Origin: Heliomarina baculiformis
GTDB lineage: Bacteria; Pseudomonadota; Alphaproteobacteria; Rhodobacterales; Rhodobacteraceae
DNA: 64,000 nt
Assembly (NCBI RefSeq): GCF_019966545.1
Contig: NZ_JAIMIC010000008.1
Coordinates: 277,257 to 341,256 of the forward strand
Reading direction: 5' to 3'
Below, piece after piece: positions 7,681-15,484 of this stretch. A program made the translations under genes and the position numbers. The number at the start of each line of letters is the position of its first letter. Position 1 is the stretch's first letter. A model generated the notes under the pieces. That model saw only the letters and a program-made list of their open reading frames with translations, was not told the origin of the DNA and did not search any database.

Positions 7681-9330
7681 ATGAGCGACATCACCGTTTT
7701 CACCGCGCGCAAGATCCGCACGATGACCGGGGCCATGCCCGAGGCCAGCGCCGTCGCGGTGCGCGACGGGCGGATCATCGAGGTCGGCACGCTTGAGACG
7801 CTGAAACCCTGGCTGAACGCGCATCCCCACCGCATCGACACGCGATTCGAGGACAAGGTGCTGATGCCGGGATTCATCGACCCGCACCTGCACCCGACTC
7901 TTGGCGCGATCCTGATGCCCTGCCATTTCATCACCGCGATGGAATGGGTACTGCCAGACCGGACCTGTCCGGCAGTCACCAGCCACGAAGACTACCTTGC
8001 TCGCCTGTCCGAGATCATTGCCGCCGATGACGGCAGCGAGGAAATCACCGTCACCTGGGGCTTTCACCGGATCTGGCATGGCAATGTGGACCGCGAGGCG
8101 CTGAACTCGGTATCCTCGACCAAGCCAATTTTTGTCTGGCAGCGATCCTTTCACGAGATCATCGCCAATGATGCGGCCATCGAATGGATGGGCACGGCGC
8201 GCGAGGATCTGGAACGGCATCCGCAGATCGATCTGGAGTCGGGGAGGTTCTTCGAGACCGGCATGGCGCTGGCGGCGCAGGCGATGAACAAGGTTCTGCT
8301 GGCCCCGCAGCGGTTCATGAAAGGGTTGGAACTGGTCAAGCAGACCGTCCATCTGGGCGGGCACACCACCATCGGGGAACTGGCCTATCCGATGATGAAC
8401 GACCAGATCGAATGGCAGCTTCTCAAGGGCGCGCTGGACAATGACACGGTGCCCTTCCGGATGAAGATCATTCCCCGCGCCCTGCAGCGCGGCACATTCG
8501 AGGGCAACGCGCAGGAAAACGTCGAACGGGTGCGCCAATTTGAAGGGCGCGACACGGACCGGCTGTTTTTCGGTAACAGTGTCAAGCTTTTCACCGATGG
8601 CGGGTTCTTTGCCGAGCTGATGCAGATGCGCGAGCCGGGCTTTATCGACGGGCATCATGGCGAGTGGCTGATGTCACCGGAATCCTTTTATGACCACGCC
8701 CGCGCCTTCTGGCTTGAGGGTAAGCAGATCCATGTGCATTGCACCGGCGACATGGGCGTCGAACTGGCGCTGGACACGCTTGAAAAGCTTCAGGCGGAAA
8801 AGCCGCGGTTCAATCACCGGTTCACCATCGAACATTTCGGGGTGTCGAACGAGGAACAGGTGCGGCGGATCAAGGATCTGGGCGCGATTGTCTCGGCCAA
8901 TGTCTACTATCTGCACGAGCTGGGCGAGGCTTATTGGCGGGATTCCATCGGCTATGAGCGCGCCTCGCAGATGGCGCGCATGGGTTCGCTGGAACGGGCG
9001 GGCGTGACCTTCGCGCTGCATTCCGATTTCACGATGGCTCCGGCACTGCCGCTCAATTCGGCATGGGTGGCGGTGAACCGGATCGCGGAATCCGGCGCGG
9101 TGCTGTGTGCCGAAGAACGCACCTCGCTTGAGGCGGCGATGCGGGCGATCACCATTGATGCGGCCTATGTGCTTGGGATGGAAGACGAAATCGGGTCGAT
9201 CCGGGCGGGCAAAAAGGCTGATTTCACTGTGCTGGAACAAGACCCTTGGGAGGTCGAGCCGCAAGCGCTGCGCGATATTGAGATCTGGGGCACGGTGTTC
9301 GAGGGCCAGCCCTTTCCGATCGAGACATGA
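7681..9330 (+). CDS. Amidohydrolase family protein, YtcJ-like (amidohydrolase_3)
   Basis: Cytoplasmic metal-dependent hydrolase of 549 aa, no signal peptide. Metal-site motifs of the amidohydrolase superfamily are present: HxH in PGFIDPHLHPT near residue 64, a later His in IHVHCTGDMG, IEHFGVS, and the final Asp in ALHSDFTMAP. The C-terminus has the usual composite-domain return (GSIRAGKKADFTVLEQDP). A good ribosome site (AGGAG) precedes the ATG. The family hydrolyses C-N bonds of cyclic or linear amides; the substrate is unknown. Its stop overlaps the CobW start by 4 nt. Confidence 0.92.
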   Translation: MSDITVFTARKIRTMTGAMPEASAVAVRDGRIIEVGTLETLKPWLNAHPHRIDTRFEDKVLMPGFIDPHLHPTLGAILMPCHFITAMEWVLPDRTCPAVTSHEDYLARLSEIIAADDGSEEITVTWGFHRIWHGNVDREALNSVSSTKPIFVWQRSFHEIIANDAAIEWMGTAREDLERHPQIDLESGRFFETGMALAAQAMNKVLLAPQRFMKGLELVKQTVHLGGHTTIGELAYPMMNDQIEWQLLKGALDNDTVPFRMKIIPRALQRGTFEGNAQENVERVRQFEGRDTDRLFFGNSVKLFTDGGFFAELMQMREPGFIDGHHGEWLMSPESFYDHARAFWLEGKQIHVHCTGDMGVELALDTLEKLQAEKPRFNHRFTIEHFGVSNEEQVRRIKDLGAIVSANVYYLHELGEAYWRDSIGYERASQMARMGSLERAGVTFALHSDFTMAPALPLNSAWVAVNRIAESGAVLCAEERTSLEAAMRAITIDAAYVLGMEDEIGSIRAGKKADFTVLEQDPWEVEPQALRDIEIWGTVFEGQPFPIET

Positions 9331-10220
9331 GCCGCCTGCCGATCACCCTGCTGTCGGGCTATCTGGGATCGGGTAAGACCACGATCCTGAATCACCTGCT
9401 GCGCAACGCGACGGGGGCGCGGCTGGGGATCATGGTAAATGATTTCGGCGCGGTGAATATCGACGCGGGCCTGATCCGCGAGGTGGACGGCGCGGCGGTC
9501 GAGCTGACGAATGGCTGTGTCTGCTGCTCTATCGGCGATGACATGGGCGCGGCGCTGAGCGAAATGGCGATGCGCCCGAACCCGCCGGACCGGGTGATCA
9601 TGGAAGCAAGCGGCGTTGCCGAACCGGCGCGGCTGGCGATGCTGGTCGGGAACTGGCCGGGCTTCGAACTGGACGCGGTGATTACCGCCGTCGATGCCGA
9701 GACCGTGCGGGAGAGGGCGCGCGACAAGTTCGTGGGGCGGCTGGTGCAGAGCCAGATCCGGAGTGCCGATATCGTGGCGCTGACCAAGCTGGACCTTGGC
9801 GGTTCGGTCGAGGAGTTGCGGGCCTGGTTGCAGGGTCTGCGGTCGGGACTGCGTGTGGTCGAGGCGGCGCGGGGCGCACTGCCACAGGCGCTGCTGCTGG
9901 GCCCGCAAGAAGACGGAGCGCGCTGGCAGGTGCCGGGGGCAGAGACGGGCGGTTTTGTCAGCCGGGCATGGCGGCCCTCGGGGGCGATGGACCGGGCAAG
10001 TTTAAGCGGCGCGTTAGCCGGGTTGCCCGAGGCGGTGCATCGGATCAAGGGGCGCGTGCGTGCGCCGGACAGGGGCGGGTTACTGGTTCAGGCGGTTGGC
10101 GCGCGGGTGGAGATTTTTCCGGTCGACGCGGTGGATGACCCCTGCCTCGTGATGATCGCCAGCGGCGGGGCCGAGGTGTTCGAACCGGTCTGCGCGGCGC
10201 TGGAACGGGCCTGTCTTTGA
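9327..10220 (+). CDS. CobW/COG0523 family metal-chaperone GTPase
   Basis: G3E-family GTPase of 297 aa, rather short for the family. Visible motifs: P-loop GYLGSGKTT at residues 11-19, the metal-binding CxCC in GCVCCSIGDD, the switch segment ASGVAEP, and the base-recognition motif TKLD (a variant of NKxD). The C-terminal part corresponds to the CobW_C domain. COG0523 proteins deliver zinc, cobalt or other metals to client enzymes. The ATGA overlap with the amidohydrolase suggests that this is its client (inference). It has no His-rich linker and no recognisable Zur box upstream. Confidence 0.9.
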   Translation: MSRLPITLLSGYLGSGKTTILNHLLRNATGARLGIMVNDFGAVNIDAGLIREVDGAAVELTNGCVCCSIGDDMGAALSEMAMRPNPPDRVIMEASGVAEPARLAMLVGNWPGFELDAVITAVDAETVRERARDKFVGRLVQSQIRSADIVALTKLDLGGSVEELRAWLQGLRSGLRVVEAARGALPQALLLGPQEDGARWQVPGAETGGFVSRAWRPSGAMDRASLSGALAGLPEAVHRIKGRVRAPDRGGLLVQAVGARVEIFPVDAVDDPCLVMIASGGAEVFEPVCAALERACL

Positions 10221-10252
10221 GCCAAAAACGGCAGGCACAAGCCATGCATTAG

Positions 10253-10271
10253 CTGTACACAACCTGTACAC
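10253..10271. repeat. Tandem direct repeat CTGTACAC (11-bp period)
   Basis: Two exact copies of CTGTACAC separated by AAC, so they recur with an 11-bp period, about one helical turn. Each contains the palindrome TGTACA. The pair lies in the 71-bp space between the convergent CobW and TetR genes, an unusual place for an operator. No terminator hairpin is evident in this gap. Confidence 0.4.
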
Positions 10272-10291
10272 CGTGCGTGCAGTGAAAACCG

Positions 10292-10969
10292 TCAGCCCTG
10301 CGGCGCGGTCAGCAGCCCGCAGGCCGAGGTGATCAGGTTTTCAATCGCATCAGGCGAGCCCCAGAGCTTGCCACCGGTGGGGTCCTGTTCAAACGCGGCC
10401 TCGCGGGCGGCGAGAGTGGAGATCAATAGCAGGTCCATGAAAATCAGCCGCTGGTTCAGCAGGCTTTTCGGCATGTCCGGCACAAGGTTGTAGATATGTT
10501 CGATGCAACGGATGTAGCCCGAAGTGCGATGCCCGGCGAGCGCCTGCATGAATGCCTTGCGGTGGTTGATCTTGAGCCCGACGACGAACCGCATGTGACC
10601 GAGGCTTGAGGCAACCGCGCCGACGCCTTCGACATCGCTGGGCGTGGTTTCGACCTCGACGATCAGGCGGATGATGTCGGCGAGTTCACGCGGACCGCCA
10701 TTGGCCTCCATCTCATCCAGTTTCTGGATGCGGGCGCTGTCGGAGACATGGGCGCAATCGAGGATCAGCGCATCGACCAGCGCGTCCTTGGAGCCGAAAT
10801 AGTAGTGCAGCGAGGCGTTGTTGCGCGCGCCGGATTCGGCCACGATTTCACGGACGGTCACACCGTCGACACCCTTTGAGGAGAACAGCCGCAGGGCCGC
10901 GTCCTTGATCTTTTGCGCCGAGGATTCCTCGCCCCTCGTGCTGCGTTCCTGTTTCTGCCGGGTTGCCAT
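10292..10969 (-). CDS. TetR/AcrR-family transcriptional regulator
   Basis: 225 aa from the ATG at 10969. The frame stays open far upstream, but that part is antisense to the DctM gene and lacks family similarity. The N-terminal HTH is clear (KIKDAALRLFSSKGVDGVTV, then a segment ending LHYYFGSKDALVDALI). The C-terminal ligand domain is not recognisable to a subfamily. It sits 62 nt after dctM-like at the end of the esterase-TRAP operon, and so likely controls this operon and/or the divergent monooxygenase operon (inference). Confidence 0.9.
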   Translation of the reverse strand: MATRQKQERSTRGEESSAQKIKDAALRLFSSKGVDGVTVREIVAESGARNNASLHYYFGSKDALVDALILDCAHVSDSARIQKLDEMEANGGPRELADIIRLIVEVETTPSDVEGVGAVASSLGHMRFVVGLKINHRKAFMQALAGHRTSGYIRCIEHIYNLVPDMPKSLLNQRLIFMDLLLISTLAAREAAFEQDPTGGKLWGSPDAIENLITSACGLLTAPQG

Positions 10970-11031
10970 GGCCGGTTCCGTTTCCTTGTCGGATCTTGCC
11001 GCCGGAAAGGCGGGATGTTGAAACAATCGAC

Positions 11032-12339
11032 TTAGCCGAAGGTGGTCGGAAGATACATCACTAATTGCGGGAACAGGACCAGAATGCCGAGCAAAATCAG
11101 GTCCATGACCAGAAACCACCAGATGCCGCGGAAAATCGCGCCGGTCGAGATACTTTTGCCCACGATGCCCTTGATGACAAAGACGTTCATGCCGATGGGC
11201 GGAGTGATCATGCCGATTTCCAGCAGTTTGGTCATGATGATGCCGAACCACAGCAGGTTGAAGCCCGCGCCGTCGATCACCGGAAGCAGGATCGGCAGGG
11301 TCAGAAGCATCGCGCCGATGGGTTCGAGGAACATGCCGAGCAGCAGGTAGATGAGGATCACGCCCAGCAGGATCATCGCCGGCGACGCGCCGCTGCCGAG
11401 GATGGAGCTGCTGAGGAATTCGCCGGTGCCGGAGAGCGCGAGGAAACGTGTTAGCAGGCTGGCACCCACACCGATGATGATCAGCGCGCCGGTGGTCAGC
11501 ACGGTTTCCTGTATCGCGGCCTGAAACCGTCCCCAAGTGAGCGTGCCCTTGAGCAGTGCCACGAGGGTGGCAAGGAAAGCGCCGACGGCTCCGGCCTCGG
11601 TCGGGGTGAAAACGCCCCCGAAGAGACCGGAAAAGATGCCCAGCATGATGAGGATCACAGGCCATGTGTCTTTCAGCGACTCGATCCGTTCGGCCCATGA
11701 GGCCCGGTCATCCGTCGAGGGCGCAAGCGACGGGTTGAGCGTGACGCGGATCATCACCACGAGGATATAGCCAAGCGCGGTCAGGATACCGGCGGCGATC
11801 CCGCCGAGGAAAAGCTGGGTGATTTCGACCTGCGCGACGATGCCGTAAAGGATCATGATGACCGAGGGCGGGATAAGCGCGCCGATGGTGCCCGCGACGG
11901 CGACGGTGCCGGTGGCCAGCTGCGGGTGGTAGCCGGATTTCAGCATCTCGGGCACGGCGATCCGGCCCATGGTGGCCGAGCAGGCAACAGAAGAACCGGA
12001 AACGGCGGCAAAGCCCGCACTGCCGAGGATCGCGGCAATCGCCAGCCCGCCCGGTAGCACTGAGAGCCAGGCGCGGGCGGCGCGGAACAAGCCTTCGGTC
12101 AGCTTGGTGTGGTAGGAGATGTATCCGAGCAGCAGGAACATCGGGACCGAGCTGAGAATCCAGTTGGCCGCGAATTTATAGGGGATCAGCCCGAGCGAGC
12201 CCCATGCCACGCGCCAGTTGGTCAGCATCCAGAGGCCAAGAATCGATACGCCGATGAGGGCGATGCCAATGGGCATCCGCAGGGCGATCAGCACGATCAG
12301 CAGGACGAGGGCGGCAATGCCCAGTTCAACTCCGGTCAT
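11032..12339 (-). CDS. TRAP transporter large permease, DctM-like
   Basis: Inner-membrane carrier subunit of a tripartite ATP-independent periplasmic transporter, 435 aa with about 12 membrane segments. The DctM signature region is seen at PIGIALIGVSILGLW and the conserved loop at 'SGSSVACSATMG', followed by 'GYHPQLATGTVAVAGTIGAL' and 'IPPSVIMILYG'. It imports an organic anion with sodium or protons. The start overlaps the DctQ stop by 4 nt. Confidence 0.95.
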   Translation of the reverse strand: MTGVELGIAALVLLIVLIALRMPIGIALIGVSILGLWMLTNWRVAWGSLGLIPYKFAANWILSSVPMFLLLGYISYHTKLTEGLFRAARAWLSVLPGGLAIAAILGSAGFAAVSGSSVACSATMGRIAVPEMLKSGYHPQLATGTVAVAGTIGALIPPSVIMILYGIVAQVEITQLFLGGIAAGILTALGYILVVMIRVTLNPSLAPSTDDRASWAERIESLKDTWPVILIMLGIFSGLFGGVFTPTEAGAVGAFLATLVALLKGTLTWGRFQAAIQETVLTTGALIIIGVGASLLTRFLALSGTGEFLSSSILGSGASPAMILLGVILIYLLLGMFLEPIGAMLLTLPILLPVIDGAGFNLLWFGIIMTKLLEIGMITPPIGMNVFVIKGIVGKSISTGAIFRGIWWFLVMDLILLGILVLFPQLVMYLPTTFG

Positions 12340-12845
12340 TCAGGGGCCTCTTGGGGCGTTTTGCCCATGACATAAAGTGCAAAGCGCAGGGCGAGGATCA
12401 GGGTCATCAGGCCGGCGCCGAGGGGCAGGGCGAAATAGGCGGGCCAGACCGCGATCTTGGTCGCGCCGCTGATTTCGGCGCTACCCTTGGCCATCGCGCT
12501 GAGCGCGGCCTCCCATGTGCGCCAGGTCAGCATGCCGGTGACAAGCGCGGTGGGCAGCAGCATCAGCCCGGCAAGGTGGCGCTGGATGCCATTGGGCATC
12601 AGATCGGTGACGAATTCGACCGAGATATGCGCGTCGCGCTGTTCGGCCAGCGCCAGCGGGACAAAGGCGGCGATAACCATGTAGTAATAGCTGACGATGG
12701 TCAGGGTTCCGGGCAGCGGGCTGCCGAAGAGATGGCGCATCGCCACGTCAAGCGTGACCTGTACCATCATCAGCGCCACCGCCGCGCCCGCGAGGACCGA
12801 TGTGCAGGTCGCGCAGGTGGACAGGAAATTGGAAATACGTGTCAT
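12336..12845 (-). CDS. TRAP transporter small permease, DctQ-like
   Basis: Small membrane subunit of 169 aa with four predicted helices. The DctQ landmark is present near residues 30-45 (VTLDVAMRHLFGSPLPGT), and the conserved Glu-rich helix ALAEQRDAHISVEF follows. It forms the membrane complex with DctM. A 57-nt gap with a strong hairpin lies between it and the upstream binding-protein gene. Confidence 0.93.
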   Translation of the reverse strand: MTRISNFLSTCATCTSVLAGAAVALMMVQVTLDVAMRHLFGSPLPGTLTIVSYYYMVIAAFVPLALAEQRDAHISVEFVTDLMPNGIQRHLAGLMLLPTALVTGMLTWRTWEAALSAMAKGSAEISGATKIAVWPAYFALPLGAGLMTLILALRFALYVMGKTPQEAPE

Positions 12846-12863
12846 ATAGCCGCCTTTTGATCG

Positions 12864-12888
12864 CCGGGGCGCAGGGTGCGCGCCCCGG
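12864..12888 (-). other. Intercistronic hairpin between TRAP binding protein and DctQ
   Basis: Perfect 9-bp inverted repeat CCGGGGCGC / GCGCCCCGG with a 7-nt loop, starting 15 nt after the binding-protein stop on the minus strand. No T-tract follows. This is the third hairpin of this kind in the window, located after a solute-binding-protein gene and before its membrane subunits. Confidence 0.6.
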
Positions 12889-12902
12889 TTAAGTCATTTG
12901 GC

Positions 12903-14045
12903 TTAGTTGATGCCGTGCTGAGCGACGTCGACCTTGGAATAGATCTCGTCCCAGTACAGTTTCTCGACCGCTTCGGCACCGTCGGCGTCGCCGAGCAGGT
13001 CCACCCACTTGGTCAGAAGCGCGCTGAAGTCGTTCAGCATCTCTTCGCCACGGGTGACACCGTAGGTTTCCGCGAAATAGTCGATGGTGTTCTGGCGGTC
13101 TTCTTCGATGAACGCCTTGGTGGCCTCGATCACTTCGGGTGCGGCGTCGTGGATTTCCACGCCGTTCTCGCGGGCGGCGGATTCGACGGTTTCAGCACCT
13201 TCCTGATAGGCGACCGAAGTGCTGGCGGCGGCGAAGGCCATTGCCTTGAGGAACTCGGTGCGCTGTTCGGGCGAAAGCTCATTCCAGCTGTCGCGGTTCA
13301 CGTTGGAAACCGAGGCGAAATAGGCACCGCCCGGTGCGCCCTTGGTGATATGGGTGACCGAGCCGCCCATGCCGAAGTTATAGATGTCGGGCGTCGACAG
13401 GATGATGCAGTCGAGCACACCCTGATTCAGCGCTTCGAGCATTTCATTGCCCGACATGGTGATCGGCGCGGCACCGATGGCCTCGGACCAGCGGGCCCAG
13501 TTCGCGCCGCCGATGCGCAGCCGCGCGCCTTGCAGGTCTTCCATCGTCACGATGGGCTTGGTGCAGTTCAGCACATAGGGGGTGGTGCCCGCACCGCCCG
13601 TAAACACCTGGTTCTCGGCTGCGAATTCCTCGTTGCATTCCGGGCACTTGGTCATGATGAATTCGACGACCGCGGCGGCAAAGGCGGGGGCCTGTACCTC
13701 GGTGGCGCCGGGAATGGTTTCGAGGATCATCGAGGATTCGACGATCAGGTTGGTATGGGGAAATTCGGCCGGGAAATAGGGCGTCATCACGGTGCCCACG
13801 TCGGCCAGACCTTCGCGCAGCCCGCCGGGGGTTTCCGCCATCGAAAGCAGGGTGAGCGGGTAGACCTTGAGGGTCATATCGCCGCCGGTTGCCTCGTTGA
13901 AGCGCTCGGCGGCGGCTTCGGCGCCCTTGACGAGCGAGGAGACCGGCGGGTGGCCGATGGCGAAGCTGAGTTCGCGGGCTTCGGCTGCGCTGGTCAGCGC
14001 CAGCGCGGCCGTGGCGGCGGTTGCAAGTTTCTGATATTTATTCAT
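12903..14045 (-). CDS. TRAP transporter solute-binding protein, DctP-like
   Basis: Periplasmic receptor, 380 aa. Signal peptide visible: MNKYQKLATAATAALALTSA with cleavage near AEA-RELSF. The mature part starts with the DctP pattern LSFAIGHPP. The Arg implicated in carboxylate binding in this family is likely within DLQGARLRIGGANWARW. The gene starts 27 nt after the esterase stop and probably belongs to the same transcript. The substrate is presumably an organic acid or a precursor handled by the esterase/monooxygenase (inference). Confidence 0.92.
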   Translation of the reverse strand: MNKYQKLATAATAALALTSAAEARELSFAIGHPPVSSLVKGAEAAAERFNEATGGDMTLKVYPLTLLSMAETPGGLREGLADVGTVMTPYFPAEFPHTNLIVESSMILETIPGATEVQAPAFAAAVVEFIMTKCPECNEEFAAENQVFTGGAGTTPYVLNCTKPIVTMEDLQGARLRIGGANWARWSEAIGAAPITMSGNEMLEALNQGVLDCIILSTPDIYNFGMGGSVTHITKGAPGGAYFASVSNVNRDSWNELSPEQRTEFLKAMAFAAASTSVAYQEGAETVESAARENGVEIHDAAPEVIEATKAFIEEDRQNTIDYFAETYGVTRGEEMLNDFSALLTKWVDLLGDADGAEAVEKLYWDEIYSKVDVAQHGIN

Positions 14046-14072
14046 TTCTTCCTCCCAGTTGAAAATTTGGCG

Positions 14073-15317
14073 CTAGCGCGCCCAGTATCCGTAAGTGTCG
14101 TTTCGGTAGCCGAGGCAGCGGTAGGTGGCATCGACAAGGCTTTGGCCACGCGTGTTCAGCAGCAGCCCGCCGCCAAGCTTGTTCATCGAATAGCCAAATC
14201 CGAGGCGGCACTCGGGGTCGGCGAAGCCGAGCGAGCCGCCCATGCCGACATGGCCAAAGGCGTTTTGGCCCATGATCAGGCTTTCGGGGCCTTCCGGCGT
14301 CGGGCGGCGGCCCATGTTCAGCATGAAGCCAGGTCCAAAGCGCGATGGCGCGATGAAGGTCGCGTCGCGATGGGTCGCCGCGCTGGCCTGCGAAAAACTG
14401 GCGATATAGTCGGGGTCGAGACCCAGCACAGCGCCCCCCGTAGCGAGGGCCGAAAAGAGCTTCGACAGCCCGCGCGCGTTGGTCACGCCATTGGCCGCCG
14501 GGATTTCCGCGGCGCGTCCTTCGCGGCTGTTCACGCCCTTGATCGCCCAGTCTCCGCTATTGAAAACAAAGAGATTTGGCACGGTGTCGCGGGTTTTGGC
14601 CGCTTTCAGAAAAGGTGTGTCCTGTGCGTCTTTGCTTGGGCGATGCGGAATCACCGGCGCGACGCGACCTTCGTCCTCTTCGGGCAGGCCGATGGCGAAA
14701 TCGAGCCCGAGCGGGGTGGCGATTTCGTCGTGAAAGAACTGTCCGAGTGATTTGCCTGAGACGCGGCGCACGACCTCTCCCACCAGAAAGCCAAAGGTCA
14801 CGGCGTGGTAGGAGACCTGAGTGCCCGGGGTCCAGAACGGCTCTTCCTGTTGAAGATTTTCAATCATGTAGGACCAGTCGGTCAGGCAGTCGGGCTTGAG
14901 CGGGGTACGCAGGGCGGGTTGTCCAGCGCTGTGATCCAGCAGCATCCGCAGCGTTGTGCTTTCCTTGCCGTTCTGCGCGTATTCCGGCCAGTAGGTGGTG
15001 ACGGGCGCGTCCAGATCGACCTTTCCGCGCGCCGCAAGAAGATGCAGGCAAAGCGCGGTCGCGGGCTTGGTGCAGGAAAAGATCACGTGGGTCGTATCCT
15101 TTTGCCATGCACCGCCATCCGGGCTGGTCTGACCGCCCCAGAGATCGAGCACCGGCTCACCATCTAGGTGAATGCAGAGCGACGCGCCAAGTTCGCCGCG
15201 CGATTTGAAATTCTCGGCAAATGCCTCGGCTACGGGGCGCAGGTCGTCCCGGCAGATGCCGGACACACCGGGTTCGGAAACCTCTTGCAGGTCTGATGTC
15301 TTGGACATGATGGACAT
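14073..15317 (-). CDS. Serine hydrolase of the beta-lactamase fold (EstB-like esterase)
   Basis: 414 aa, no signal peptide. It belongs to the class C beta-lactamase/family VIII esterase group: nucleophile motif SxxK at Ser81-Lys84 (FSCTKPAT) and the likely catalytic Tyr in VSYHAVTFG near residue 170. Cytoplasmic members act as carboxylesterases rather than as antibiotic-degrading enzymes. Position suggests that it cleaves the ester formed by the divergently encoded Baeyer-Villiger monooxygenase (inference). An internal ATG three codons downstream is an alternative start. First gene of the minus-strand esterase-TRAP-TetR operon. Confidence 0.9.
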   Translation of the reverse strand: MSIMSKTSDLQEVSEPGVSGICRDDLRPVAEAFAENFKSRGELGASLCIHLDGEPVLDLWGGQTSPDGGAWQKDTTHVIFSCTKPATALCLHLLAARGKVDLDAPVTTYWPEYAQNGKESTTLRMLLDHSAGQPALRTPLKPDCLTDWSYMIENLQQEEPFWTPGTQVSYHAVTFGFLVGEVVRRVSGKSLGQFFHDEIATPLGLDFAIGLPEEDEGRVAPVIPHRPSKDAQDTPFLKAAKTRDTVPNLFVFNSGDWAIKGVNSREGRAAEIPAANGVTNARGLSKLFSALATGGAVLGLDPDYIASFSQASAATHRDATFIAPSRFGPGFMLNMGRRPTPEGPESLIMGQNAFGHVGMGGSLGFADPECRLGFGYSMNKLGGGLLLNTRGQSLVDATYRCLGYRNDTYGYWAR

Positions 15318-15385
15318 ACTGACCTCCCCTTCAGTTGACCGGATTCGATGTTAAGTCGAATAATTAAAACAAATGACCTAATCTA

Positions 15386-15399
15386 TTGACTTATGTCAA
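15386..15399. promoter_or_regulatory. Candidate operator between esterase and monooxygenase genes
   Basis: Inverted repeat TTGAC-TTAT-GTCAA (14 bp) in the 167-bp divergent region, surrounded by AT-rich sequence unlike the coding DNA around it. TTGAC on each strand also resembles a -35 box facing outward in both directions, although I found no convincing -10 partners. It could be the operator of the TetR regulator encoded at the end of the operon. Confidence 0.4.
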
Positions 15400-15484
15400 G
15401 TGTTGGAGTCATGTTTAGCCCGAGATCGCGGCTTTGGCCGGATAGAGATCGGGAAATACGAGGTCGGGGAGGGCCGTTGAAATC

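Noticed and set aside
10970..11698. Long upstream extension of the TetR reading frame
   Set aside because: It runs antisense-frame through the DctM gene and has the Arg/His/Pro-rich composition of shadow frames; the HTH protein starts normally at 10969.
12876..14750. 624-codon plus-strand open frame opposite the TRAP receptor and esterase genes
   Set aside because: Composition (His/Arg/Gly-rich, no domain) is that of an antisense frame in GC-rich DNA, while both minus-strand genes have clear families.
15386..15414. Sigma-70 promoter with TTGACT as -35 box
   Set aside because: At 17-nt spacing the -10 position reads TCATGT, which is a poor match; I kept only the dyad.
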